From Bedellia somnulentella (taxonomy: Eukaryota > Arthropoda > Insecta > Lepidoptera > Bedelliidae), in assembly GCA_963576735.1 (NCBI GenBank), contig OY755175.1, positions 15,578,401-15,642,400 of the forward strand: a stretch of 64,000 nt of DNA. Reading direction: 5' to 3'. The notes below the pieces were generated by a model. The model made no database searches, had not been told where the DNA came from, and was given only the letters and a program-made list of their open reading frames with translations. The position numbers and the translations under genes are program-made. Below, piece by piece: positions 15,401 through 26,334 of the stretch (position 1 is the first letter of the stretch; each line of letters starts with the position of its first letter).

Positions 15401-18400
15401 TTTCGTTTGTGTGTGGGTATGTTTGGTTGAATATTCGTCTTAATCCGGTACTAGTGATGTCATATAACTCTTATATTCTTAATACATAAAAATGTTTAAC
15501 AGCGATACAAAACGCGTATCATCCAAAAAACTATTTAGTATGATTCATCACGCCACTAAACCGTGATTGAATGTAAATAAGCTTATTATAGTAACTGGAC
15601 GATAAATCTTGCTATCTCGCTGACTTATTATGTTTACAATGACATAACTAATTGTTTTCGATATTGTGTAATTGACGCCACAAATAGCACTAGTAAACGA
15701 TTTTGATGAGCAAAGTATCGCAAGTAGAAGTATAGATTTATTAGTTTCACCTATATGTATGTAACAGACTCCTTCACCTTCCTTCCACCTGTTCAAAACG
15801 ACAAAAATTTCTAGCTTAACTCATCGCGTCACAGGCTTCCGGGCAAGAAAGAGGCTTACAGAAATAATATATAAAGATTTTATTTTTTTGGTGTTTCGCA
15901 GCGAATAGCAAAAACCAAATCGTTACAGTCATAACTGTCTGCCTGTCCTTATGTTACAGTATTTTCTAGTAAAGAATATTGTTGTTTAATCACGAGAGTG
16001 CCAGGAATGAAGATGACGTGAGTGTACGTATTTGTTATATGGGTTTTTTTGAGGATTACCATAAAGTCTAATTTCCCAAGGTTATTGCTCAAATAAATGA
16101 TATACGCATATACATTTCATCATATCATCCGATAGTTTAATAAGTAAGCTGTATTTTAAACATAAGTAAAATATCACAAAACACACAAAATCTATCCATA
16201 TAGTAATTAATCGCCTCCATGACTTAACGGTAAAGCATTCGTTTTTACCGTTAAGGCCATGGAGGCTTTGGATTCGATTCCCGGAGGATTAGCTAACAAA
16301 TGCAACTTGAGAGATTTAACCTGTTTTATTCGCTCAATTCCGCTAAACAACTGCAGTCTTCATGCAACATGCACTGTGCACCGCCCGCCCTCCCACTTAC
16401 AAGAAATCGAAAAGCAGACAATGCACCACACACACACCCGCAAGCGAAAACCACAGGCAACCACAAATATGCGACGCGTTTCGACTCAACACGAGTCATT
16501 GTCAGTCATTATCATTAACCTATTTTGTTAGAATATCCCAGCCTTTTTTTCTTCATACAATCAAATCCCGGAAATTTCACAACCAAAAATCCTAATAATA
16601 TTATATCGTTTGGAAATCTGTCATTCAGGTAAATTAAAAAGAACAAACGTCAAAGCGGAAAGCTCTTAAGTAGAACTATTCCACCGGATTTATAAACTAT
16701 ATAACATAACTTACCATATTACACGATGACCTCACACGACGTGGGCCTACCTAGTTATATCTAGTTTTCACTAAAGAATTAAAATCAAATATTCAAACGT
16801 TCACGCCGTGTATCCCCGGAAGAGGGGTAGAGGTCCTAATACTTCTAAACATCATCTGACATTGTCACCTGGTGTTCAGAGTACCCACGCTTTGCTTGGA
16901 CAGTGTACTCACGCGTATTAAGGGGCAGGTCTATCGCAGTTTTGTACGAATATACTGTCACATAACTAAGTACTACAAAGGCATGTGGGTTTCCTCACAA
17001 TGTTTTCCCTCGCCGTTAACAACTATGTAAAATTAACCCCCACTTCTCTTCATGTTAGGCGGTGGTTCCTCCACTGAGCTACGGTAGTTTTTATCACCAG
17101 TTTTTACTTGTATTCAATTATTAATAATGGTACGGGATGGTACACTTTTATGACTTCTACAGCAATAGTAGCCAGAAGTTTTATGTGCCCTTTGAAGCAA
17201 AGAGTTGTCTTCATATTCGAATAATTAGATGATTTTGTATTTTTTACCACACTGGCTGAAATCGCACAAGGCGTGAGGTAAACGCAATTGATTAAATATG
17301 CAAACTGAATTCGTGAGTTAATCTATTTTATTTTATTTGTTCATATAAAATGCAGTAAGAGTATTGCATGACATAATAAAGAAAGATTGTATATCAAATG
17401 ACAACTCGGCGTGTCAAGGATAAGCAGCCTGCCAAGCAGTCAAGCCAAGTTTATATTAATGAGATACTGGCCTACTAGTAATATTGTAATACATTCAACA
17501 GACACAAATGACGGGTATAAATCTGAAAAAAGGGTCCAGAGATGTAAAACTAGACCTTAGCACTGTTTGAAATTTAGTTGGGAAAAGTTTATGATAATAA
17601 AAAAGTGTTACGATCGCTTCGTAACACGTAAAGAGCTTATTCCATTTGTCTGAATGAAGACGTCTGAAAGCCACAGAATCTGAATTCAGACTAGTGGAAT
17701 AACGACAATAACGTTCAAACTGAAATTTGTGTAGTGGAATAACAAGCGTCTGCGGCAGTAACTTCTAAGGACGTCTGAATTCAGCAACGACAAAGTGTAA
17801 TGGAATAAGCTCTTAAGGAACCTCTTAGTGGGATGAACGTCATATTTTAGAAAAATAATAATTTTTAATTATATGGATTCTTTAGTTAAATTATTGTGTT
17901 TCTTTTCTAAAAAGGAAAGTAACATAAGGTCAACCAACACCATATGATATCAATTACATACTGTCCATCTGTTGATTCCATATACGTAAAACGATACTGG
18001 CAACTGAACTGAGGGCTTAAGGATATCCATAGGCATAGCTTGAACGCAGATGTCAGAATTTTGTTATGATTGATGGCTTTTTAATTAATTTGTATCGGTT
18101 GATAAAAACTGCGGTGTTCTTTCGGCTTAGAATAGCACCAACCCATACCACACGGTGCTGATCGTAAAGCCATTCAGGCTTTTAGGATTTTATGTTATTG
18201 CGGGGCGCTGTGAATGACGGACGACCCATCATTTATTTTACAAACATTTGTAAACTCGTTTCAAGTTGAGTAGGGAGAAGATTGTTAAATTACGACACCC
18301 ACAGGAAGTGAAGAATAGCTATTCTAAGCCAACAGTGGCTGAGGAATTTCTTATTCCGAAGCTCTGTTCCTCTTCTAGGGATTTATAGCCGTGAGTATAT

Positions 18401-20568
18401 GTATGTATGTGAAGGCTGCCACTGACCATATTTTTGTTATTAAACTTGACACTTAACAATAATTTATTAATGGAATACTTCTGCGAGAATTTAGTCGATA
18501 CAAGATTTCACTTTTTACTTAGAAATGTGCATTAGGGCAATGTAATGTAATGAAAAGTTATATTTTCTGAATGTTTTTGTTCATGAAAACCTCATGTGGG
18601 CATTATTACTAATAAATAAAGGAAAGAAAAATTTCGACACAGGCGGGAAGAGAACCCGCGACCTCGGGTATACGCCCCCGTCGCTCTGCCATTGAGCTAC
18701 CGTTTCAATGGCTGCCAGTGCGAAATTTTTCTATCCTTTGTTTCTTTTTACACGTTCGATTCCCACCTGTGTCGAAATTTTTCTTTCCTTTATTTATTAG
18801 TAATAATTCCCTCATGAGGTTTTTATGAACAAAAACATTCAAATTATGTGATAGTTAGGCGTTCACAACCTTGCATTCTATCTGAAAAGGTAGACAAGTG
18901 GCCTTCCGAATTTGTCAAAAAAAATCTGAGGTAGGGAACGCAAACTACTTAAAAGTGTAAAAAGAAACAAAGGATAGAAGAATTTCGCACTGGCAGCCAT
19001 TGAAAACGGTAGCTCAATGGCAGAGCGACGGGGGCGTACACCCGAGGTCGCGGGTTCGATTCCCGCCTGTGTCGAATTTTTTCTTTCCTTTATCTATTCT
19101 TTATTTATCAGTTATATTTTCTTATACCAAAATATGAAAATGACATAAATCTTAGCCTACAATGGACAACTGATATATAATCTGATGATGAATGAGGAAG
19201 TAAGTAATAAACTTGAAATTTTAAACCCACATGACTGAGTTAGTCACGTGACTTGTGTTCCACAAATTTATACTAGACTTGAATCACGTGATAACATTAG
19301 ACCTGTACCATTAACATTGTAGGCAAAAAATTAAACGATCTCACCACCAGTATACAATCACATGCTTTTCAAAACAATATATCTTACCTGATGCTGTAAA
19401 TGCTGATCATGCACCAGTTGCTCACAGCACCGAGCCATATCGTGAGCCAGCTCACTAAACTGCTGAGCCAGCGTTGCACACGTCACTACAGTCTGTACGG
19501 CTGGAGGTAGCGAACAACACATTTCTACCGCAGATTTCAACTCAGCTACAGATTTGCCTTCTAGCCCACTGCGTGTGTCGCTTCGCCATTGCTCTGTGCT
19601 CAGTTCCACTATTGGACTTAGGTCGCAGACTGCAAAAAATGAATGAAAATACTTATCCGTTCGATTTTTAGCCCATAAAAGAGTTTATAGAAATACCAGT
19701 CAAACTACTCATGATACATGGGAAATACTTTGATAAGCAAGGTAGTAAGTAAGGTGATAATGACACAGCAAAGAAAAAATACAGTTTTATAAATAGTACT
19801 AAGAAGTTATTAATTATTAAAAATAATAGACTCATTGAATATTAGAGAATAAAGTTACCTGAATACTGAGTAGATTGCTTCAAACCGCTATCTTTGACTG
19901 AGGGTTTGCTGAACATATATATAGGGTTGGTGTCAGTTCCAGCCCCATATGAGGATACCATATTATTCCCTTGCAACACCTCGCCCCCACTGACAAGGAG
20001 TACCAGCAAACTTGATGGAATCTTTGTCTTGCGTTCTATTGCTGACTTCAAACATGATACACTGTAATAACACATTTAAAATTAGAAGGTTTGCACTATT
20101 TATTTACTACAAGTTTTGTTTTCTCTGAGCCAGTTGCTATGTAGTAGGTAGTAGGAATAAATATAATATTAGGGATATAACATTACTCTCATCTACTGAA
20201 GTTAAGAAGATTTAATAATGAAATCCTTACAGCTCACAAAATTGCTTGTGTGGACACGTCAAAATATATACTTGGCTGGTCAGATATCTATCAGTGAAAG
20301 AAAGAAAGAAAAAACTTTGTTTTCTTCTTGATGACACAAACAATATACAAAAATATTAAAAACAGAGACCAAAACAAGGAATATACTAGAAAAATAAAAA
20401 TAATAAAACAGAACTTTTTACCCTAAAGTACAAAATATTATAATGAGCTCTTCAGTTAAATTACAATAATCAAATAGAAATTATGTAATTAAACACTTAC
20501 GTTTGTAATGTAAGACTCATGTCATATGTGGTCATAAGACCAGCATCAACATGAAACACATACAGCAT
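455..20568 (-). CDS. RB1CC1: RB1-inducible coiled-coil protein 1 / FIP200 (Atg17-type autophagy scaffold), 5' part, 15 coding exons
   Basis: Scaffold of the ULK1/Atg1 kinase complex that starts autophagosome formation (family knowledge). Coding exons in gene order: 20568-20501, 20061-19859, 19629-19388, 14923-14796, 12336-12122, 11858-11650, 7675-7493, 6937-6765, 6275-6089, 5358-5075, 4143-4087, 3239-3110, 2375-1843, 1362-1128, 625-455. Every junction I placed has AG/GT ends and matching phase, and the joined length is 3018 nt (1006 codons) with no stop. Residues 1-77 form the ubiquitin-like N terminus (MLYVFHVDAGL, then GAGTDTNPIYMF near the end). Residues 474-631 hold a conserved block (WASDLSTNLLKIHDEE, LFPGMLELPPPYATQ). 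Residues 694-1006 are Glu/Lys/Gln-rich coiled coil. The C-terminal Claw region would be beyond position 1. Identification is from remembered family sequence, not a search. Confidence 0.9.
699..875 (+). repeat. Repeat family A, diverged copy
   Basis: Family A is about 245 bp: it opens with gtgtagtgtcggcttag, contains ggttggagacccatcacc, and ends agccgtgagtatatgtatg with a TATG tail. This copy keeps the opening and the cccatttctt block but has an eroded middle and no tail. It lies in the intron between RB1CC1 exons 14 and 15. Confidence 0.6.
1843..2375 (-). CDS. RB1CC1: RB1CC1 exon 13, coiled coil
   Basis: This 533-nt exon is the largest in the window. It begins in phase 0 after AG and reads DNMDTHAINIAKLKDFL. 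Its second half is almost continuous Glu/Lys/Gln/Leu heptads (for example REQLELKHQRELDLLNSG), a long coiled coil. It ends ESMRSR in phase 2 before GTAACA. The following exons 1362-1128 and 625-455 continue the charged coiled coil to the window edge. Confidence 0.85.
3502..3746 (+). repeat. Repeat family A (SINE-like), near full length
   Basis: Complete copy from tgtgtagtgtcggc to the ccgtgagtatttgtatgtatg tail, in the intron between RB1CC1 exons 11 and 12. Family A has a short tandem tail typical of retroposed elements. I cannot see a convincing tRNA head; ggttggagacc is only a poor B-box match. Confidence 0.75.
4737..4760. repeat. (TTTC)n microsatellite
   Basis: About six consecutive TTTC units in a T-rich RB1CC1 intron. 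Confidence 0.85.
5075..6275 (-). CDS. RB1CC1: RB1CC1 exons 9-10, most conserved block
   Basis: Exon 6275-6089 is strikingly GC-rich compared with its surroundings and reads TVLTIENSMSVQDAHQLLS onward to RRRTFSHAFHK. After a 730-bp intron, exon 5358-5075 continues WASDLSTNLLKIHDEEISRR and LFPGMLELPPPYATQ. The join (AAG then TGG) is phase 0. This is the stretch that best identifies the family. The local GC richness is typical of a codon-biased exon and not of a repeat. Confidence 0.85.
7038..7100 (+). repeat. tRNA-like repeat head, degenerate
   Basis: Contains acctccgtggtccatagacc and, about 40 bp later, gagttcaactcc, a near match to the RNA polymerase III B box. There is no acceptor-stem pairing, so this is a relic SINE head and not a tRNA gene. 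Confidence 0.4.
7207..7252 (+). repeat. Repeat family D tail fragment
   Basis: The stretch attagtaataatccccacat plus the following gaggttttca is also found at the outer ends of the family D copies near 18.6 and 45.2 kb. Confidence 0.5.
7880..8120. repeat. Dispersed repeat fragment (pagers of the type tagtccaccacgctggcc)
   Basis: Contains tagtccaccacgctggcc and accgacggcttaacgtgccc. I recognise both as phrases that recur in lepidopteran genomic repeats, and a related piece is present at about 17,153-17,240. It abuts the left arm of the foldback element. Confidence 0.5.
8245..8863 (-). repeat. Repeat family A copy split by a family B insertion
   Basis: Segments 8245-8349 and 8710-8863 together make one family A copy in reverse orientation, tail first (catacatacatacatatact). 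The break is flanked by a 10-bp duplication (atggggaaaa, 8340-8349 and 8710-8719). Confidence 0.8.
8350..8709 (-). mobile_element. SINE family B (tRNA-derived), full length, with 10-bp target duplication
   Basis: Family B read 5' to 3' starts with a tRNA-like head (gatagctcaatgggtagaac, A box; gtgttcaaatcc, B box) and ends ggcgtgaacgtttatgttatg with a TTATG tail. Here it is reversed. The flanking atggggaaaa duplication shows retroposition into the family A copy. Confidence 0.8.
9898..9966 (-). repeat. tRNA-like head (pseudo-tRNA) beside the foldback element
   Basis: The reverse strand reads gcctccgtgctctcgcggtg and then gggttcgattcccggg, giving an A-box-like and a perfect B-box/T-arm motif. 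The 5' GCCTCCG has no partner at the 3' end, so a functional tRNA is unlikely. A related head is at about 16,205. Confidence 0.55.
10016..10269 (+). repeat. Repeat family A, near full length
   Basis: Runs from gtgtagtgtcggtttag to a (TATG)n tail of about five units. It follows the foldback element and tRNA-like head inside the same intron. Confidence 0.75.
10693..10760. repeat. Repeat family C fragment
   Basis: Family C contains gggtaggcagagactatcga followed by tcgccacttggtacgatcct. This copy retains ggggtaggcaggga, atcgatcgcc and tacgat. Confidence 0.5.
10848..10934 (+). repeat. SINE family B, 3' end only
   Basis: Runs from ccaggtgacaatgtcacgt to ttcggggatattcggcgtga. This is the 3' terminal part of family B without the tRNA-like head, as expected of a 5'-truncated copy. 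Confidence 0.65.
12966..13181 (+). repeat. Repeat family A with internal deletion
   Basis: Head and tail are intact, but about 30 bp around the cccactcaacttcc block are missing. Lies in the intron between RB1CC1 exons 4 and 5. Confidence 0.75.
13571..13695 (-). repeat. Repeat family A, diverged partial copy
   Basis: The reversed head half (aagtcgcctctaaggacgct, then gtgctattctcagtcgatat) is recognisable. The tail half is missing. Confidence 0.5.
14400..14424. repeat. (TTAC)n microsatellite
   Basis: Five or more TTAC units leading directly into a family C copy, consistent with the element sitting next to its own tandem tail. Confidence 0.8.
14420..14515 (-). repeat. Repeat family C copy
   Basis: Contains tactcacgcccattattccc, ggggtaggcagagactatcg and the cgccacttagtacgat block. 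On the minus strand the family ends ggcgtgagta plus a tandem tail. Confidence 0.6.
15131..15367 (-). repeat. Repeat family A, near full length
   Basis: Reversed copy from the catacatacatac tail to ctaagccgacactacacagc, in the intron between RB1CC1 exons 3 and 4. Confidence 0.75.
15368..16795. other. RB1CC1 intron 3, middle part
   Basis: Mostly unique AT-rich sequence. At 16,205-16,300 there is a tRNA-like repeat head (cgcctccatgacttaacggt, then ggattcgattcccgg) that also forms a hairpin through gcctccatg and catggaggc. No exon is visible. Confidence 0.5.
16796..17095 (-). repeat. SINE family B, most of the body
   Basis: Reversed copy starting at the 3' terminal motif (cgttcacgccgtgtatcccc), through cctggtgttcagagtaccca and ccctcgccgttaacaac. 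The tRNA-like head is badly eroded (only ccactgagctacggtag remains). Confidence 0.65.
17605..17627. repeat. Perfect 9-bp hairpin beside a MITE
   Basis: gtgttacga and tcgtaacac are separated by a 5-nt loop. This lies 3 bp from the left end of the MITE at 17,631. Confidence 0.6.
17631..17815. mobile_element. Small MITE with terminal inverted repeats (about 185 bp)
   Basis: Left end aagagcttattccat and right end atggaataagctctt are exact reverse complements. Internal motifs such as gtggaataac and cgtctgaattcag recur within it. There is no coding capacity. The outer flanks are TA/TTA-like, but a target duplication cannot be fixed. Confidence 0.65.
18112..18410 (+). repeat. Repeat family A, rearranged copy
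   Basis: It begins with a normal head and ends with a normal tail. Between them, at about 18,293-18,340, lies a reversed piece of the head (acgacacccacaggaagtg, then attctaagccaaca). This may be two overlapping insertions in opposite orientation. Confidence 0.55.
18570..18845. repeat. Repeat family D, head-to-head pair with tRNA-like core
   Basis: The left half (18,570-18,757) is a minus-strand copy: outer tail, caggcgggaagagaacccgc, then a tRNA-like core. The right half (18,758-18,845) is a truncated plus-strand copy starting at gttcgattcccacctgtgtc. Both outer arms match the phrase ttatttattagtaataat, so the unit forms a palindrome of about 90-bp arms. Confidence 0.65.
18947..19110 (+). 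repeat. Repeat family D, tRNA-like copy
   Basis: Contains ggtagctcaatggcagagcg (A box region) and gcgggttcgattcccgc (perfect B box/T arm), then ctgtgtcgaattttttcttt. The 5' flank matches the mirrored sequence of the copy 190 bp upstream. There is no acceptor-stem pairing, so I treat it as a SINE head and not a tRNA gene. Confidence 0.6.
20501..20568 (-). CDS. RB1CC1: RB1CC1 coding exon 1 (start codon, ubiquitin-like fold begins)
   Basis: ATG at 20568 on the minus strand opens MLYVFHVDAGLMTTYD. The exon ends in AC followed by GTAAGT and is completed in phase by exon 2 at 20061 (codon ACT). The start is chosen because its N terminus matches the beginning of the FIP200 ubiquitin-like domain. 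Confidence 0.85.
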
Positions 20569-20649
20569 GGTTGTAGTATTTTTGTTTCGGTATAATAACA
20601 ATCAGCTTCTCATTTTTTGTTAATTTGTGTATTGCTATTCAGTGTGCTC
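20569..20649 (-). other. RB1CC1: RB1CC1 5' untranslated part of exon 1, with upstream acceptor
   Basis: Directly upstream of the start codon a pyrimidine-rich stretch ending in CAG (20651-20650) precedes GAGCACAC. This predicts a non-coding first exon further upstream in the 20.65-23 kb spacer. I could not place that exon or a transcription start. Confidence 0.5.
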
Positions 20650-23171
20650 CTGAAAAGAAAATCATATTAAAATAGAAGTTTGAATCCTTACTATTATATT
20701 ATCAATTTCTAAGCAACTCTGATTGTCTGATTGTATGTAAAGCACCTATTTTTAAACAACTTAACCAATATTGATTAAAATTTGGTTTTCATACTCTGGA
20801 AGAAAATAGAACATAGGATCCTAATCTTAGTAAAATGTATGGTTGATGTAGGTGTGATGGTAAGTGAAGTATTATATTAATTCTTTAAATGCTTACTGAC
20901 TGACTTAGAATCGATGCATAGCCAAAACTGCTGTAGTGAGTAAGTTGAAATTCTATACAGGGTAAAATGTAACTGAGCACTAAGATAGGAATTTTGGAAA
21001 CTCCACTTGTAAGGGTATGAAATAGGGGTGTGAAATTTTTATTTAACCTTTTTAATTGTACACTTAAAAGTAAAAAATATTATATATATTTTTTTTTTAC
21101 TATTTGTGTAGTGGAACAAGAGTTTCACAGTTGTGAAGATCGACCATTTATTTTTCTCAAGTGGTAAGTTGTGGAGGTAAAGTGTGTATAAAAAAAACTG
21201 TATTAAAGTGTGTATAATCCTGGGAAAATAGAGGATATTATATTTTTCTACATTCATACATGATATTGGTTAAATTTATAGAAATTTAAATTATAAGTAG
21301 GTCTAATGTCAAGCAGTCAAAGTTGCATTGGCCAACTAGTATATCATATAATCACACAGCTTTTTAGATTAAATTAGTATCTGTGTGCACAATAAGTGTT
21401 TTTTTAGTTCTTTACTAAACCTAGATATCAGCTCACAAAATAACTGATATCTCAGATGACCTCAACATAAATATTTCTAATTGTTTTGTCTCACAACTAA
21501 CTTAAGGTGATTAGAAACTATAATCATAAATAAATATTCAAAAATATTTTAAACTTAATATCACACTTATGAGAATAGTAACCCAGAATGAAAATATTTC
21601 GAAATATAATTATTATTACTTCTACCTTAGTTAACATAAACCGTAAACATGTAAAAGAGGAGGAGGAGAAACGTAAATTTAAGAGATTTTCAATATAGCT
21701 CTATCAGGTATTAACTTGAATTGGGACCTCAATCATAAAAAAAATATGTACACAATGAATTATTTTATTAACATAATGTTAATAGTGCGATTCTCAGGTA
21801 AACATTATATGAGGGTCATTAAGGTACCAATACAGTACAATAATGTACGTAATCAAATACAGGTGAAAATGTTATACTTTACAACCAAACATATAATTTT
21901 ATTATATACATGCCCTGTGACTGTAATAAAAATAACAACTGTAGATTGATATTCCAAAGAAGTGTTTCATATCATAATAACACATGCCACTTTTGGAATA
22001 CTATTTTTTAATCACTTATGAAAGTTGCAGTCAACTCTATTTACAAAACAGTTAATACAAACTCACACACTAAATAATGTGAAACTAAGCCAACAGATTA
22101 AAGTTACTTCTACACATTTGAAACTCTAATGTAAATATCAACATTGGGTTCCTCATTAGGGCATCAATTGTTTGCATTGTTATTTATTTATGTGTGTATT
22201 AAATTAACACCCTACTAATGTGTTTCAGTTTTAATTGAGGTCAACTCATTATAAAGACATTGTACTGATTATTTAGGATACGCAGTGGAGTCAACGGGAG
22301 ATTACTGTGCGAAATATAATAAAATAATTTTATCTCAATGACCTCAAAATAATAAAATTTAATAGACGTAATTACCAAGACGTCTGACTGATAATAAGAT
22401 CAAATACAGGTTTCGTTCTAGTAACTTGTAACGGTCATAGAATATAATTCAATAGCCAAATGCCTAAAATAAACAAGCACGTCACAATACAAGGTACTTA
22501 CCAATTCTAATAGTATATTCTACTATTACAGAATCGAACATAGTGAAGTTTTAAACAGTTGATTACACAAAAAACAATTTATATATATTCATTCAGAAAA
22601 TTACCACGCTATAATCTTCGTCAAATCATGTTATTTAATGCGTTAGATTTAGAACAACAAAGCAATGGAACACTTCACATTCAGACACTAAAAATTGTGG
22701 TAAATCGCGACACTAAAAATTATCAGAAATTATCTTAAAAAAATACAGTCCATGAATAGTCATTAAATAATTAATAAAGAAATAACTAGAACGCAGAAAA
22801 ATATTAAAACATTATTCCACAATATATCGTCTCACTCAGCTGACATGACAGTCTTTATTTATTTATTATAAATTTAGTAATCTGTGGTTGGAAATAAAAA
22901 AAGTAATACAGTTGTAGTCTGTGACATATTGATGTCAATACAAATATAATTATTGGGCCGGGTTTACATCGGACTCAGTAGCAGCCCAGATAATAAAATA
23001 CTATAGGTAGTAGCTAGCATCTGAACATCGGTCCCCAAATGTCCCCAAGTTATGCCGCGTAGACATTGACCCGAGTAGACTGAATGTATGTGTGTGACTT
23101 TTTTTTTACTATCTTTTGCTTGTTGAAAATGATGTTTAATTCAATCCTTTGCTTTGTTATAAAACATACGG
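20650..23171. other. Spacer upstream of RB1CC1
   Basis: AT-rich sequence with no recognisable coding exon or repeat family. It must hold the RB1CC1 promoter and a predicted non-coding first exon, but I see no clear core-promoter motif to place them. Confidence 0.5.
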
Positions 23172-23525
23172 ATGTGTATAAATTCATATTAGACCATATC
23201 ACCCGCAAGCTTAAGGCCTCAGAGGCCACCAGCCCTCCCGGACAAAGAACACATAACTCCCGACACCGACCTCACCGGCGAGGTCGAAAAACCCCCAATT
23301 AGAACCTCCCTTGCCGCGCCACTGGCATAGGCCTCCCAACGGACGCGAGAGTTCGCACTGTATGACATACACCTCCCGCTTGGTCTCCTTGCTAGGGCTC
23401 CTTTGATCCCTCCATCTGATTTAGCTTAGGTACACTCCTTTGCCCTGCCAGGGCGGCCCTCAGCTGCCCGGCACACATAAAGTCATGTTGAAGCCGCACA
23501 GGCCATAGGGCCAGCAGCAACCAAT
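23172..23525 (+). mobile_element. Jockey-clade LINE, 3' end fragment
   Basis: Collinear with the end of ORF2 and the 3' UTR of the full-length element at 31.2-36.6 kb. Shared phrases include atcacccgc, caccggcgaggtcg, gcttaggtacactcct and gccagggcggcc. It differs at many sites and carries about 30 extra bases, so it belongs to a related subfamily. The terminal hairpin region is missing. Confidence 0.75.
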
Positions 23526-23534
23526 CCTTTCGAA

Positions 23535-25881
23535 AAAATATATCATATTATATTAATTTCTGGCTCTCTTTCGCGAGTTTCCAGTCAGACTCTGTTGGAT
23601 TAACTGTTAAGTGTCTCCAGTCGTTCCTAGATGTGATTGCACTGTCCGGGAAATGAGTATCGATGAGCACTCGATGAGATTCCACGAGTGAACTAGTGTA
23701 GGTGTTATCCGGTTATTTTAAAGATCCTATTCCATTATTCGGTTGATTAGAAAGTATCTTTCTTACACGGTTAGCTTGCTGGAGGCTTTCAATGTTTTCA
23801 CTGTATTTCCTCCATGTCGACGATTTTCTGAAGCGAATGCGTTTCTTGTATTCAGATTTTGCTGTTTTATATCGGTCCCAGTCATCTAGTGCTTTGGTGT
23901 TCATTGCTCTGTTCAGACATTTCCTAACCTTCGCCCGTAGCTTTTCCAACTCCCGATCCCACCATTGGTCTTTTGTGGGTTGATTAGCGGGGGTGTGGTT
24001 AAGTGTCTCTTCATAGCAGCTGATGAGAGTATTGTTGAGATGCTCTGTCGTTTCTTCTATTTGGCTGGTGCCTTCTAGTCTGCCTTGTGTGCCCCCTTCT
24101 TTGATTTTGATACTGTTCTCCGCGGTTCTGGAGTATTTGATGTAGCCTGTAGGTTAAATCGTAACCATCTATGATCCGAACAAGACGCTTCCTCTGAGAC
24201 GTGCCAGCCATCGATAATGGCCTGAGCTCGTGCTGTGGCAAGTGTTAGATCAATGATGGTTCTCGATCTCCTAGTTACAAATGTGGGTTCAGCACCAATA
24301 TTAATAATATTAAGTTTAGTTATGAGTAAGTATTCAACAAGATTCTTACCTCTGTTGTTGCTTATCTTCATTCCCCACAGCGGGTGATGGGCGTTCGAGT
24401 CGGTAGCGACGATGAGTCAAAGTTTTCATCTTCGCAGTAGTCTAACAATCTTGCCAGATTTTCGGATGGTATCTCCTCATCTACTGGTATGTAGACTGAT
24501 GCAATGACAAACTCCTTTGGAATTGTTAGTTTGATGCATAAATCTCTGGAACAAAATTCCAAAAGTGGATGTGCAGTAATATTACGCGAGATATAAATAC
24601 AGGTTCTTGGTTTATCTTGCATAAAACAATGTGTAAGCTTACCTCCAAGATTGGAGAGACTGCGGATACGTTCTCCACTTATCCAGGGCTCTTGGATCAG
24701 TGTTATCGAAGTATCTTGCGACAACACCCAACGCCGCACTTGAGCCATCGCGGTTTCACTGTGTTGGGTGTTTATCTGCAGACAGTTGATTTTAGTGGAG
24801 GGTATCATCGACGAGTGAGGTGCCATCAGAGACCGCGTGTTCCTCCTCCTCGATGTCGAGTGCTTGGAATCTCTCCGCAAACTCGGTATACTCCTCCGGA
24901 GGGTCCGCCAGCAGAACCTCCTCCGACAGTTCCATAACCTCTTGGTCAGGGCAGCCGGAGGAATCCTCTTTCGAAGTTTCCGCTTGCACCGATGGGGGCA
25001 GATTTCCTCGGCAACACCGATGTTGCCTGAAAGCTCCCTCCTCGGTAAAGGATCGCGTTCTGGTGGGTCCTTTACGAAGCGACCGTTGTTGTGCCGGAAC
25101 AGTACGTAGAGTGTCCCTACAATGAACTGAAATCGCAGGGATCAGGCTTTCCGGCACGCTGAAGATCAGGAAGGTCGCGTTCTTGTGAACGTTGTGAAAG
25201 TGTGAGTGAACGCCACTTCCGGATCTCAGCCCACTTATTTTGGTAGGCCAGCAACTTCCCCACCCTACGGCTGTCCTCCCACTTTCCAGGGATAGCTACC
25301 CCGCAGCGAATGCGGCGAGGTAGGTCCCTGTGTTTCCCTACATGTAGGCGTTCGCTTGATGGCAAGACCGTGCGACCCACAAGTTGACAAAGCCAATTAT
25401 AGGTGCATACACTCTTGCACCACAGGCCAAGATACCCTTGCCCCTTAATTGGCTTCCTTTTAAATTCGGGTGCCTTTTGAGGGACATGCTCTGGAGCCGG
25501 AGTTTCACCCTCGCCCAAAACCAAGGAGTAAAACTCCTTGTGGATTTGCTTAAGAACAAACTCCGAGTCGCTCGTGGATAGATACGCGGTATCTACCCCC
25601 GTAATTGCAACCAGCAAGTCGCGGTCGGTGTGACCTCCGCATAGCTCCGACCCACGGGGCCCCCGTGAGAGTTGTCGAGTTTCGGCATCTTGGGTACCTC
25701 CTCGACGGGAGACATGCTCACATCAAGGTGCACCCTTTTGGCCGTTGCTGTCTTCCCCTCACTGGCCCCCCGCGGGCCAGAGCCAGCTTTAGTAACAGGA
25801 GCGGTCAGATCACCGTCAGCAGACTTCTCTGCTTTTGATGATCCAGCCGCATCCATTTTGGCCGAAGCGCTAGCTTTTTTG
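23535..25881 (-). pseudogene. Degenerate non-LTR retrotransposon with endonuclease (LOA/R1-like), RT missing
   Basis: ORF1-like peptides start near 25,855 (MDAAGSSKAEKSADGDL). ORF2 begins about 24,880 and has apurinic-type endonuclease landmarks: INCLQINTQHS, then IQEPW, DSNAHHPLWG and SDHRW. The frame breaks at least at about 24,415, 24,150 and 23,715. Coding resemblance continues after a frameshift to about 23,577 (SHRVLIDTHFPDSAITS), then stops before any reverse transcriptase motif. The 5' side is abutted by a family A copy at 25,882 and the 3' side by a jockey fragment. Clade assignment is tentative. Confidence 0.7.
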
Positions 25882-26117
25882 CTGTGTAGTGTTGGCTTAG
25901 CTTTGAATAGCACTACCCCATTTCTTCTGGTGGGTGTACGTAAAAGGCGACTAACGGTATTGGGGCTTTTAAGGGATTTTCGGGCGATGCGGTTGGAGAT
26001 CCATCACCAACAACCTTTATTTTAAGATCTTTTTCCCCACGCAACTTCCAAAAGTGGCAGAGGAATTTCTCATTCCTTAGCTCTGGCTACCCCTTCTAGG
26101 GATTTATAGCCGTGAGT
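25882..26117 (+). repeat. Repeat family A, near full length
   Basis: Complete apart from a short tail. It joins the 5' region of the endonuclease-bearing LINE fragment without a visible gap. Confidence 0.75.
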
Positions 26118-26334
26118 TAAAGTTAAATGATCTTGAATTAATCATATATTCGATCAATCCCGCGAAGGCTCGTAAGAGGTGATACAGGTTATTCAGGGTG
26201 CTAAGATCTTAGACCATACACAAATCCTGCCGTGCTGATGTATGCGCGGCCAGGGGTAGGACTGGTCGCTAGGGTGCCTGTACTAAAATAATAACTTTTA
26301 CCGCCGAAATGAGCTTTCATTAAAAATTTAAACA

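Noticed and set aside
18947..19080. Possible functional tRNA gene
   Set aside because: A and B boxes are present but the 5' and 3' ends do not pair into an acceptor stem, and copies recur with the same flanks.
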